From Prolixibacteraceae bacterium (GTDB lineage: Bacteria > Bacteroidota > Bacteroidia > Bacteroidales > Prolixibacteraceae), in the NCBI GenBank assembly GCA_028683385.1, contig JAQUIJ010000007.1:1-64000 (forward strand): DNA of 64,000 bases, read 5' to 3'. The notes beneath the pieces were generated by a model. The model was not told where the DNA came from, did not search any database, and saw only the letters and a program-made list of their open reading frames with translations. The translations under genes and the position numbers were made by a program. Positions 56,109-64,000 of this stretch are shown piece by piece; positions within the stretch are counted from its first letter, which is position 1; each line of letters starts with the position of its first letter.

Positions 56109-57095
56109 CTATACCATATTTTGAGGATTCCCTGTAATAAAGCCCTTCAGGTTATCTATTGTAATATTTAATAAACGTTGACGGGCTTCAAATGTTGCCC
56201 AGGCAATGTGCGGTGTAATAAAACAATTTTGCAACGGAATCAACGGATTATCAGGCAGTGGAGGTTCTGTTGAAAGCACATCGAGACATGCCGCTGATAG
56301 CTGACCGGCATTGAGTGCATCAGCCAAATCCTGCTCGTTGATTAACCCGCCCCTTCCGGTATTAATTAGAACTGCAGTTGGTTTCATTGTCGTCAGTAAA
56401 TTCCGGTTCACAAATTCTAGGTTGTCAGCAGTTAGCGGACAATTTAAGCTCACAAAATCACTTTCAGCAAAAACTTCATCTAGATTTTTCTGAATTATTC
56501 CGGATGGCAAATTAGTTTTTTCTGAACGATTTTGGAAGATAACCTTCATCCCGAATGCAAGCCCAATCTCAGCTACTTTACGGCCAATGCGGCCAAATCC
56601 AACTATTCCAAGCGTTTTCCCTGCAAGTTCGATTTGCGGACTTTTTGAATAGGAGAAATCAGCACTGCTGATCCAATCTCCGTTTCTTACTGAATTGGCA
56701 TGGAGTTCAACCCGATTGGCCACATTCAGGATATGTGAAAAAACCAATTGAGCAACCGAATTGGTGCTGTATGCCGGAATGTTGGTTACCACAATATTTT
56801 GCTCTGCAGCAGCCTGAACATCAACAACATTGTACCCTGTAGCCGTAACACCAATATATTTCAATGAAGGCAGCTTAGCCATTAATGCTTTATTAATGAT
56901 GACTTTGTTTGTAATTAAGGCATCGGCACCATAGGCTTTTTCGAAAACTTCTTCAGGCTTGGTTCGGTCGAAAATTACACATTCGCCTAATTCATTTAGA
57001 CTATTCCATGAGAGGTCGCCAGGATTCATGGCAAATCCATCCAATACTACTATTTTCAAAGTTTCAGGTTTTAAATGATGTATAAAGGAATTCAA
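56109..57095 (-). CDS. D-2-hydroxyacid dehydrogenase
   Basis: The 328-aa protein belongs to the NAD-dependent D-isomer 2-hydroxyacid dehydrogenases (glycerate/hydroxypyruvate reductase-like). It has the cofactor loop GIVGFGRIGRKVAE, catalytic Arg in LINTGRGGLINE, and Glu and His in the region ending FITPHIAWAT. The exact substrate is uncertain. ATG at 57095 gives 12 extra residues. A TTG at 57059 (reading LKIVVLDGF) would match the usual family start and is a real alternative. It stands alone between the DUF4251 and DUF4249 genes. Confidence 0.88.
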   Translation of the reverse strand: MNSFIHHLKPETLKIVVLDGFAMNPGDLSWNSLNELGECVIFDRTKPEEVFEKAYGADALITNKVIINKALMAKLPSLKYIGVTATGYNVVDVQAAAEQNIVVTNIPAYSTNSVAQLVFSHILNVANRVELHANSVRNGDWISSADFSYSKSPQIELAGKTLGIVGFGRIGRKVAEIGLAFGMKVIFQNRSEKTNLPSGIIQKNLDEVFAESDFVSLNCPLTADNLEFVNRNLLTTMKPTAVLINTGRGGLINEQDLADALNAGQLSAACLDVLSTEPPLPDNPLIPLQNCFITPHIAWATFEARQRLLNITIDNLKGFITGNPQNMV

Positions 57096-57156
57096 AAAAA
57101 GCAGTTTTACAAAATTCGACGATTATTCCTCTCAATCGTGTACTGAAAATTACAGG

Positions 57157-57975
57157 TTAATTATTGACATAGTCCTTTACAACAATGGGTTTACGGTCGA
57201 AAGAATAGGCCGAAAAATAACCTAGTGCTCCATTGTTGAAATTACTAATTGGGTTGGCAGGTGAAGCAGATTGAATTATTTCTATTCCGGAGATATTCCC
57301 GAGTGTCGAAAAATAATCGTAAGTAGCTTTGTCAATCGACTGAAGTTCAACTGTTATACTATCAGTTTCCTTAAAAACAGCAGAATGCTGAACGAGTCCA
57401 ATTAGCTTGCCATCAAAAAGCTTATCCGAATACAGGTTGATTTCTCCTTCGTTGGTACCAGCGTTTCCATTCACATAGATTTTCATTCGGTAGTAATTAT
57501 CAACTTCGGCCGGATCGCGTACAAAGCAATTTACTTTATAACCGCTATCGAAAAACCCAAAGCCATCGAAATAAGTTAAACTAATGTCAGTAATTGGTAC
57601 CATTTCATGTAGATATGAATGTGCTGAATAGGTAATTCCTTCATATTCGACATCAACAATATACCAGTAATTTGTAAGTGCAACAGTCTTTTCTAATTTA
57701 TAAACGCCCGGCGACGATTCTTTAAAATACCTTGGTTTTCCATTTTCAACTCTTACGCTCACTACTGCGCCCGATACCGAATTGGATGATGATGCACCAA
57801 AATAGGGCGAAGTCTTCGAAACCAACACAGTGAAAGGCCCTTTATTGCTCGTTATGGTGGCTTCAATCACAATAATGGATTTTGAATCGGCCAAATCAAT
57901 CTCAATCACCTTTTCACACGATGAAAATGCAAGACTGGCCAATAACAGGATCGATATAGAAAGAAACTTATTCAA
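57157..57975 (-). CDS. DUF4249 lipoprotein, partner of the TonB receptor
   Basis: The 272-aa product has a lipoprotein signal with lipobox LAFSSC (Cys20), then CEKVIEIDLADS, which is the typical DUF4249 start. The family is found almost always next to a TonB-dependent receptor with a carboxypeptidase-like N-terminus, as here, where it follows 6 bp after the receptor stop. By analogy with SusD-type pairs it may be a surface lipoprotein capturing the ligand, but the ligand is unknown. Confidence 0.88.
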   Translation of the reverse strand: MNKFLSISILLLASLAFSSCEKVIEIDLADSKSIIVIEATITSNKGPFTVLVSKTSPYFGASSSNSVSGAVVSVRVENGKPRYFKESSPGVYKLEKTVALTNYWYIVDVEYEGITYSAHSYLHEMVPITDISLTYFDGFGFFDSGYKVNCFVRDPAEVDNYYRMKIYVNGNAGTNEGEINLYSDKLFDGKLIGLVQHSAVFKETDSITVELQSIDKATYDYFSTLGNISGIEIIQSASPANPISNFNNGALGYFSAYSFDRKPIVVKDYVNN

Positions 57976-57981
57976 ATAGAT

Positions 57982-60303
57982 TTAGAATTTAAATTTATAA
58001 CTTACTGATGGAATGAACTTAAACAATGAAATCTGGACAGCTTCGGTTTGGTCAGGATTATCTTTATTTTGCCTGAAAGAGATAAAATAAGCGTTTTCGC
58101 GACCATAAGCATTATAAACCGAAAAGTTCCAGCTCGATTCAAAACGTGCTGTCTGTCTTCTGATCCAGGTTACACCCAAATCGAGCCGGTGATAATCGGG
58201 CATCCGATATCCGTTGCGTTGAGTGTAATACCCTATCGTTTTTCCGTCGATGGTGTATTTACCATTTGGGAAAGTTACAGCATTTCCGGTATTGTAAACC
58301 CAAGTCGCCGAAAAATTTAGTTTCCGGCTCAAATTATACATCGCAACGATGGAGATATCATGACGTCTATCCTGCCTTGCAGGAAAAGGATTCCCGTCGT
58401 TGATCTGGTCGAACTGCTGCATCGTTTTCGACCAGGTGTAGCCCAGCCAGCCTGTCAGCTTTCCATAATTCTTCCTGAATAAAAATTCGGCGCCATAAGC
58501 CCAGCCACGTCCATAAACCAATTCGGCTTCAACGGTCGAATTAAAAACCAGGTCGGCCCCATTTCTGTAATCAATCTGGTTTTGCAGATTTTTGTAATAA
58601 ACTTCGATGGATGATTCGAACATATTCTGTTTCATATTCCTGAAATATCCCACCGACCACTGATCGGACAGTTGTGGTTTTACGTTATCGCTGCTTGGCA
58701 GCCAAACATCGGTTGGTGTCGACGACGTTGAATTGGAAAGCAAATGAATAAACTGGTAGATGCGGTTATACGAAGCTTTAACAGCCGCCTGTTGGCTCAA
58801 CTGGTAATTGATTGCCAGCCGAGGTTCTGGTCCGCCTTGTGTTCTTACCCATTTAAAATGATCATAGCTAATCAATTGCAAAAGATTCCCATTTGCATCG
58901 AACTGGTAAAAATCACCTGGCCCAACATTCGAGAACAAAGCCAACCGTAAACCATAATAAACCTGCAACCGCCCGGATAACTGCTGACTGTTTGAAATAT
59001 ACACTGAATTCTCAAATGCCCTGCGAGGTCTCACTGCCAGCGAATTGTAAATACTGGTTGGCGACGCATCGATCTCGCCCGGGACTATTTTATGGGCAAT
59101 CAGGTTAATGCCAAATTTTAGTGTATTTCGGGTATTTGGATACCAGCTAAAATCCTGCTTCAGGTTAAAATCCTGAATGTGAGATCCCATAACAACATCC
59201 TTATCTCCTGAAAGATCAATCTGGTACGAATAATTGCTGAAAACAAAAGAACTGTTCGAAAATAGTTTTTCGCTAAACGTATGATTGAGCCGAACGGTTG
59301 CCGTTTTGCTTCCCCAGTCAAATCCAAATTGATCCGGAATGCGAAACTTGTCGCGACCGAAATATCCTGAAATAAATAACCGGCTCGACGGATTCAGTTT
59401 AAAGTTGGTTTTCATATTGATGTCGTAGAAATACAACCTGGCATCACGAATGTCTTTATCGGGTGCGAATTGCAGGAACAAGTCGGCATAGGTGCGGCGG
59501 GCACTCACCATAAACGAGCTCACATCTTCTTTTATCGGCCCTTCAAAACTCAGGTTCGAAGCAATCAATCCTACATTTCCGGTAGTTTCATATTCTTTCA
59601 TGTTTCCTTCCTTCATCCGGATATCCAATACCGATGAAGCACGACCACCATATTCCGCCGGAATTGATCCTTTGAGTAGATTGGCATCGCGAATGGCTTC
59701 CGAATTGAAGACAGAGAAAAAGCCCAACAAGTGAGAAGCATTGTAAACCGGAGCTTCGTCGAGCAGAATCAGGTTTTGATCTAATCCGCCGCCACGTACA
59801 TAAAAGCCTGTATTTCCTTCACCAGCCTGTTTCACTCCGGGCATTAACTGCATGGTTTTTATCAGGTCGCGCTCGCCAAAAAGTACCGGAATATTCTCAA
59901 TTTGCTTCGGATTAATCTTTACATTTCCCATTTCCAGCGAAGAAACGTTCCGGTCGCCACGTTGTCCACTCACTTCTACATCGTCAAGCTCGTAACTTAT
60001 CGCATTCATCTTGAAATTAATAAGTTGACTGGAGTGAAGTTTCAAAGGGACATGCTGATTGGCATAACCCATTTGCCTGACATTAATGGTGTAATCGCCT
60101 TCAGGAATGGATATGGAATAGAAACCATATGAGTTACAAACCGTAGCATAGTTTGTGTTTTGAATGGTAACAATGGCGCCAATCAGGTCCTCGCCATTCG
60201 AAGCATCAGAAATCGTTCCGCTTACCGTATAATTTTGTTGCGAAAATGCTCCAAAGCAAAGAACAACAAAACCAAAAACAGATAAGACGCGCGAAAAAAC
60301 CAT
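57982..60303 (-). CDS. TonB-dependent outer-membrane receptor
   Basis: From the preferred start at 60303 the protein has about 773 aa: a signal peptide (MVFSRVLSVFGFVVLCFGAFS), a CarboxypepD_reg-like domain (about 25-105), a TonB plug (GERDLIKTMQLMPGV, GFYVRGGGLDQNLILLDEA) and a 22-strand barrel ending in FIPSVSYKFKF. An ATG at 60357 would add 18 residues that lie upstream of the signal. It imports an unknown large or metal-bound substrate, energised by TonB. It forms an operon with the DUF4249 lipoprotein and is divergent from the acyl-CoA ligase. Confidence 0.92.
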   Translation of the reverse strand: MVFSRVLSVFGFVVLCFGAFSQQNYTVSGTISDASNGEDLIGAIVTIQNTNYATVCNSYGFYSISIPEGDYTINVRQMGYANQHVPLKLHSSQLINFKMNAISYELDDVEVSGQRGDRNVSSLEMGNVKINPKQIENIPVLFGERDLIKTMQLMPGVKQAGEGNTGFYVRGGGLDQNLILLDEAPVYNASHLLGFFSVFNSEAIRDANLLKGSIPAEYGGRASSVLDIRMKEGNMKEYETTGNVGLIASNLSFEGPIKEDVSSFMVSARRTYADLFLQFAPDKDIRDARLYFYDINMKTNFKLNPSSRLFISGYFGRDKFRIPDQFGFDWGSKTATVRLNHTFSEKLFSNSSFVFSNYSYQIDLSGDKDVVMGSHIQDFNLKQDFSWYPNTRNTLKFGINLIAHKIVPGEIDASPTSIYNSLAVRPRRAFENSVYISNSQQLSGRLQVYYGLRLALFSNVGPGDFYQFDANGNLLQLISYDHFKWVRTQGGPEPRLAINYQLSQQAAVKASYNRIYQFIHLLSNSTSSTPTDVWLPSSDNVKPQLSDQWSVGYFRNMKQNMFESSIEVYYKNLQNQIDYRNGADLVFNSTVEAELVYGRGWAYGAEFLFRKNYGKLTGWLGYTWSKTMQQFDQINDGNPFPARQDRRHDISIVAMYNLSRKLNFSATWVYNTGNAVTFPNGKYTIDGKTIGYYTQRNGYRMPDYHRLDLGVTWIRRQTARFESSWNFSVYNAYGRENAYFISFRQNKDNPDQTEAVQISLFKFIPSVSYKFKF

Positions 60304-60401
60304 AGATTTAGAAATAGGTTTTAAATATAGGGTTATTCCGTTGTATGTCTGTTTCACCCTACAATAAATGTTGTATTTTTAACACTCTTAAACAATCAGT
60401 A

Positions 60402-62045
60402 ATGAACAATACGATCAGTTATACGCTTCCGGCGCGGTTTAAGCAAATTGTTGCAAAATTCGGAGCCAGGCCTTCTCTTTCTTTGGTGAGTGAAAAGCCA
60501 TATACCTATACCGAATTAAATCAGAGAATCGAAGCACTGATCAGGCTGCTTGAAGATCTGGGTTTGCAATCCGGTGATAAAGTTGCGATTTTAAGTACCA
60601 ATATGCCCAATTGGGGAATTGCTTATTTTGCCATTACTTTTATGGGAGCTGTTGCGGTACCGCTTCTACCCGATTTTACGGTTTCTGAAATTGAAAATAT
60701 CATCAACCATTCTGAAACAAAAGCCATCTTTGTTTCAGAAAAGCTGGCGATAAAACTAGATCAGTTGAAAGCGAATACAACGATTCGCCAGATTCGGATA
60801 GAGGATTTCACGGTTACCAAAACGGATAATAAAGTGCCAGTTTATCAGTTGAATCAGAAACCTTCCAATTTGTATGATATTCGGGAAGATGATTTGGCTG
60901 CTATCATTTATACTTCAGGTACAACAGGCAATCCGAAAGGTGTAATGCTGAGCCATAAAAATATTTCGATTACCGCAGAACAGGCTTTGTGCGTCAGGCC
61001 GGTGAATGAAAATGATCGCTTTCTTTCGATTCTTCCATTGTCGCACACCTACGAAAACTCCCTGGGTTTTGTGATGCCTATGCTTTGCGGATCTTCTGTT
61101 TATTATCTTGGCAAACAACCAATTCCATCGGTTTTACTTCCAGCATTACTTGAAGTAAAGCCCACTATGATATTCGCCGTTCCGCTGATCATTGAAAAGA
61201 TTTACCGGAATCGGATTCTTCCGGCTTTTACAAAAAAATGGACGGTTCGCCAGTTGTACAAAGTGCCTTTTATCAGGAAGACGCTGAACAAATTAGCGGG
61301 TAAAAAGTTAATGGAGACTTTTGGTGGAAAGATTGAATTCTTCGGTATTGGCGGTGCCAAGCTCGACCGAAAAGTCGAACAATTTCTGATTGAAGCCAAT
61401 TTTCCGTACAGTATTGGTTACGGATTAACCGAAACGGCACCGCTTTTGGCCGGGATGAAAACATATGCTTTCCGTCTCCAATCGACCGGTCCCGCAATAA
61501 CCGGCGTTGAATTGAAAATTAACAATCCGGATCAGAAAACTGGTGAAGGCGAAATATGGGCCCGGGGAGCCAATGTGATGAAAGGTTATTATAAAGAGCC
61601 TGGATTAACTGACGAGGTTTTAACTCCCGATGGCTGGTTTAAAACCGGCGATTTGGGCGCGTTCGACCAGGATGGGTATTTGCATATTCGAGGCCGGTTG
61701 AAAAATATCATCATTGGGGCAAGTGGCGAAAACATTTATCCTGAAGAAATTGAGTCGGTCATTAATGAATTCCCTGATGTGCTTGAATCGCTGGTTGTTC
61801 ATCAGAAAGGAAGATTGGTGGCTCTCGTACATTTGAACATGGAAGAACTGCAAGCCAAATATTCGGAACTGATTGAAAAGGGTTCTCAACAGGCTGAACA
61901 AAAGATGAACGAGGTCTTGAAAGAATTACAAATCTACATTAACGAAAACGTAAATAAGTTTTCCCAGGTGCAGTTGGTGACCATTCAACCCGAACCTTTT
62001 GAAAAGACTGCCACTCAAAAGATTAAACGTTTTTTGTACAATTAG
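60402..62045 (+). CDS. Long-chain acyl-CoA synthetase (AMP-forming)
   Basis: The 547-aa protein is an ANL-family ligase, most like long-chain fatty acid-CoA ligases. Motifs are the P-loop YTSGTTGNPKGVM, GYGLTETAPLL, GWFKTGDLG and GRLKNIIIGASGENIYPEE, while the C-terminal Lys lies in TATQKIKRFLY-like TQKIKRF. It activates fatty acids for degradation or lipid synthesis at the membrane. I choose ATG at 60402 (MNNTISYT) over 60345, since the extra N-terminal residues overlap the divergent promoter region. Chain-length specificity cannot be read. Confidence 0.92.
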   Translation: MNNTISYTLPARFKQIVAKFGARPSLSLVSEKPYTYTELNQRIEALIRLLEDLGLQSGDKVAILSTNMPNWGIAYFAITFMGAVAVPLLPDFTVSEIENIINHSETKAIFVSEKLAIKLDQLKANTTIRQIRIEDFTVTKTDNKVPVYQLNQKPSNLYDIREDDLAAIIYTSGTTGNPKGVMLSHKNISITAEQALCVRPVNENDRFLSILPLSHTYENSLGFVMPMLCGSSVYYLGKQPIPSVLLPALLEVKPTMIFAVPLIIEKIYRNRILPAFTKKWTVRQLYKVPFIRKTLNKLAGKKLMETFGGKIEFFGIGGAKLDRKVEQFLIEANFPYSIGYGLTETAPLLAGMKTYAFRLQSTGPAITGVELKINNPDQKTGEGEIWARGANVMKGYYKEPGLTDEVLTPDGWFKTGDLGAFDQDGYLHIRGRLKNIIIGASGENIYPEEIESVINEFPDVLESLVVHQKGRLVALVHLNMEELQAKYSELIEKGSQQAEQKMNEVLKELQIYINENVNKFSQVQLVTIQPEPFEKTATQKIKRFLYN

Positions 62046-62155
62046 CCACAGAGGCACGAGGACGAATTTAAAGAAACACCACACTCCCACCTTAACTTTC
62101 AGGCAATAAATCAATACCTGTCAACTATAGCGGAAAGCAAGACGGCAGCTTGAAG

Positions 62156-62386
62156 TTAGCGGTTGGTTGTTCTTATATCTTCATCATTTGCATATTCCAG
62201 AATGTCGCCAGGCTGACACTCTAAAGCAACACATATAGCTTCTAAGGTGCTAAAACGGATTGCTTTTGCTTTTCCGGTTTTTAAAATGGAAAGATTCGAT
62301 AGCGTCAATTCCACTTTTTCGGAAAGTTCGTTTAACGACATTTTCCGCTTTGCCATCATTACATCTAAGTTCACAATTATAGGCAT
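62156..62386 (-). CDS. Small Cro/C1-type HTH regulator
   Basis: The 76-aa protein is an HTH_26-type regulator of the YozG kind (LDVMMAKRKMSLNELSEKVE, TLSNLSILKTGKAKAIRFST, ALECQPGDILEY). It starts 3 bp after the stop of the DUF2975 gene. This HTH and DUF2975 pairing is common in Firmicutes and Bacteroidota. The HTH protein probably controls the pair, and its target is unknown. Confidence 0.88.
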   Translation of the reverse strand: MPIIVNLDVMMAKRKMSLNELSEKVELTLSNLSILKTGKAKAIRFSTLEAICVALECQPGDILEYANDEDIRTTNR

Positions 62387-62389
62387 GGC

Positions 62390-62926
62390 TTATACGGTTA
62401 GGTCGTTTTCGTTTTGAATTTCAACTCCTCTTGAAAAAATAGTCGCAATAACATAGATTACAGCTGCCATTAAAATATAAGCCTGACTGTCAGCCCAAAA
62501 CTGGTTTAGCATGTCGATTTCAAATCCATAATGCTGTATACTTTTGGCTGTTTGTTGCCCTAGGTAACTTATGAGTCCTATGGATAGCGTGTAGTAACTA
62601 ATGTTTTTAATCTGACCGGCAACATAGGTGTCGAATGGTTTTGACAAATTAAGTTTGTTTAAAAGCATAATGACAACGTAGAATAGGCATGCCTTCAAAA
62701 TAGAAATGAACAGTATAAAACTATACATACTGAAAAATACCCATTTGTTAAGATTATACATTTGACTTAAGTCCAACTTTTGATATAAGTTTTGGACAAA
62801 TTCAGGTTTGTACAAACTGAAAATAAAATTGACAATCAAACCTCCTGCTTCAATGCACAAGCCAACGAAGATAATCCAGGCAACAATGTGCAGGCCTTTA
62901 AATACGAAGTTGTTTTTTTGTGACAT
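62390..62926 (-). CDS. DUF2975 membrane protein
   Basis: The 178-aa product (start ATG 62926, MSQKNNFVFK) has four predicted membrane helices at about residues 8-33, 55-85, 100-122 and 138-160, as in DUF2975/YoaS proteins. The C-terminal FSRGVEIQNENDLTV is the conserved family end. A longer in-frame reading to 63031 gives an atypical N-terminus. Function unknown; it may sense a membrane signal and pair with the HTH regulator downstream. Confidence 0.85.
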   Translation of the reverse strand: MSQKNNFVFKGLHIVAWIIFVGLCIEAGGLIVNFIFSLYKPEFVQNLYQKLDLSQMYNLNKWVFFSMYSFILFISILKACLFYVVIMLLNKLNLSKPFDTYVAGQIKNISYYTLSIGLISYLGQQTAKSIQHYGFEIDMLNQFWADSQAYILMAAVIYVIATIFSRGVEIQNENDLTV

Positions 62927-63138
62927 ATTTTTAAAGTTAAAGTTATGCCGCAAATATAATTTATATTTATTGAAAAACAATAAAAATACATTATAATTCA
63001 AAATATATTTATTGCAACTAAAACAATCCAAATAGAATTCTTTTCAATAATTTGAATGAGTTAATATGATATTTGTGAGTTGAGACGCAACGTCGTCGGA
63101 CTTTTAGTCGTTGTCGTGGCATTCCGGCAATGTGGAAT

Positions 63139-63675
63139 TTACTCTTTGCGGTCAACAGGTTCCCATAGTTCTATCTTGTTGCCTTCTGTGTCCATGATAT
63201 GTACAAATTTCCCATAGTCGTAGGTCGCAATGCTGTCAAGTATGGTTACTCCGTTTTCTTTGAGTTTGTTCACAAGTCCCTCTATATTCTGAACCCGGTA
63301 ATTAATCATAAATTCCTTTTTAGACGGGGAAAAATATTCATCTCCTTTTTTGAAAGGACTCCATTGAAGAGAGTTAATCTCGTCAGGTTTATTAATGTCT
63401 CTGGATTCAAAACTCGACGAACCCCATTCATTGATTTCAAGCCCTAAATTTTTGGTATACCATTCTTTTGTTACCTGCGAATTTTCTGAATAAAAGAAAA
63501 TACCTCCAATTCCTGTCACCTTTGGTGTTGTATCAACAGGTGAAGTAGAGTTGTCTGTTTGATTTTTGTTGTCTTTCATATTTTTTGTTTTTGTTGTTGA
63601 AACACAGCTTGCAAAAAGTGTTACAAGTGAAATTATTGGCAATAATATTTTCGTCCAGTTTTGTTTTCTATTCAT
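63139..63675 (-). CDS. VOC-family (glyoxalase-like) lipoprotein
   Basis: The 178-aa product starts with a lipoprotein signal (lipobox LFASC, Cys23 from ATG 63675) and a Thr/Asn/Lys-rich linker. A single VOC domain follows: VTGIGGIFFYSENSQVTKEW, LGLEINEWG, YRVQNIEGLVNKLKENGV and HIMDTEGNKIELWEP. The last Glu-containing strand is typical for metal binding. Exported VOC proteins are uncommon, so the substrate is open. The upstream in-frame ATG at 63777 overlaps the neighbouring gene and is not used. Confidence 0.82.
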   Translation of the reverse strand: MNRKQNWTKILLPIISLVTLFASCVSTTKTKNMKDNKNQTDNSTSPVDTTPKVTGIGGIFFYSENSQVTKEWYTKNLGLEINEWGSSSFESRDINKPDEINSLQWSPFKKGDEYFSPSKKEFMINYRVQNIEGLVNKLKENGVTILDSIATYDYGKFVHIMDTEGNKIELWEPVDRKE

Positions 63676-63679
63676 AACA

Positions 63680-64000
63680 TCAAATCGTTTGTAATTTTCT
63701 GAAACAGCAAAAAACAAAGTTTTGAATTGTGTCAAATGGTGTTTTGTGGTCAACTGTAATGCACTTAATTTTCTCAAAAAACATGCTCATACGTTCGGTC
63801 ATGGTCGTTTCCGAATATTGTTTGATTTCAATTCCGCTACATTTTGTTGGACCTTGTTCCGAAAATGTACCAATTACCAATATACCTGTCGAATTAATAT
63901 GCTGTTGAGCGGTTTCGATGTAATTTGAAATCTCCTGTTCGTCTGTCAAGAAATGAAATGCTGCCCGGTCGTGCCAGAAGTGGTATTTCTCAGTTGGGCT
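63680..64000 (-). CDS. SAM-dependent methyltransferase, C-terminal part (cut by window edge)
   Basis: The reading frame stays open to the end of the window, so the start is outside. The visible part begins with YHFWHDRAAFHFLTD, a class I methyltransferase region (aspartate and aromatic residues after the SAM site). GILVIGTFSEQGPTKCSGIEI follows, and the end is CITVDHKTPFDTIQNFVFCCFRK. This matches small methyltransferases near YozG/DUF2975-type accessory genes. The acceptor is unknown. The SAM-binding GxGxG loop must lie to the right. Confidence 0.75.
   Translation of the reverse strand, partial: SPTEKYHFWHDRAAFHFLTDEQEISNYIETAQQHINSTGILVIGTFSEQGPTKCSGIEIKQYSETTMTERMSMFFEKIKCITVDHKTPFDTIQNFVFCCFRKLQTI

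Noticed and set aside
62046-62155. Possible small RNA or repeat after the acyl-CoA ligase
   Set aside because: No stable hairpin, T-run or repeat is visible.
63070-63125. GTCGTCG...GTCGTTGTCG repeat-like stretch
   Set aside because: Only a short GACT/AGTC stem forms, and no mobile-element ends can be identified.

Overview
The window is a stretch of chromosome from a member of the Bacteroidota, probably the Bacteroidia/Marinilabiliales branch (placement by inference). The evidence is AT-rich DNA, TTTG/TAnnTTTG-type promoters, a long SecA with a C-terminal zinc tail, a type IX secretion sorting domain, a TonB receptor paired with a DUF4249 lipoprotein, an OmpA/PD40 protein, a fused E1 component and several Bacteroidota-only families.

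Layout. 1-6111 is one end of an integrative mobile element: Toprim primase, AAA-type ATPase, excisionase-like HTH protein, membrane protein, tyrosine integrase and a zinc-finger protein with four HTH modules, all on the minus strand. It abuts the 3' end of mnmE. 6112-18600 is housekeeping: mnmE, a DUF4422 glycosyltransferase, fabG, a SpoIIE phosphatase, clpC, gyrA and a TPR protein. 18590-27260 is metabolic: a 59-codon small ORF, mgsA, a branched-chain 2-oxoacid dehydrogenase operon (E2, fused E1, flavodoxin), and pyrK-pyrD-serine hydrolase behind an XRE regulator. 27261-28109 is a long AT-rich gap carrying operator-like dyads. 28110-47262 holds cell-envelope genes (metallophosphoesterase, HExxH/beta-propeller/barrel protein, VWA-like protein, three tandem lipoproteins, lgt, secA), a nitroreductase, an aminotransferase, a degenerate PI-PLC-like protein and a T9SS-exported trypsin-like protease.

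47361-52526 is the most interesting part. A free-standing archaeal-type ThrRS editing domain and a TatD nuclease are followed by a terminator, a strong promoter and a 31-codon leader ORF whose last ten codons include six Met. Next come an aspartokinase-like ACT protein with altered catalytic motifs, metY and metA. MetA has Glu111, predicting acetyl- rather than succinyl-transfer, which fits MetY. I read this as a methionine operon controlled by a Met-codon leader peptide. A 125-bp MITE-like inverted-repeat element lies between metY and metA.

52618-64000 carries a bacteriohemerythrin, the OmpA/PD40 protein, a charged 65-aa protein, a DUF4251 protein, a D-2-hydroxyacid dehydrogenase, the DUF4249/TonB receptor pair, a long-chain acyl-CoA ligase, an HTH/DUF2975 regulatory pair, a VOC lipoprotein and the 3' part of a SAM methyltransferase cut by the window edge. 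I see no rRNA, tRNA, CRISPR array or intact insertion sequence.
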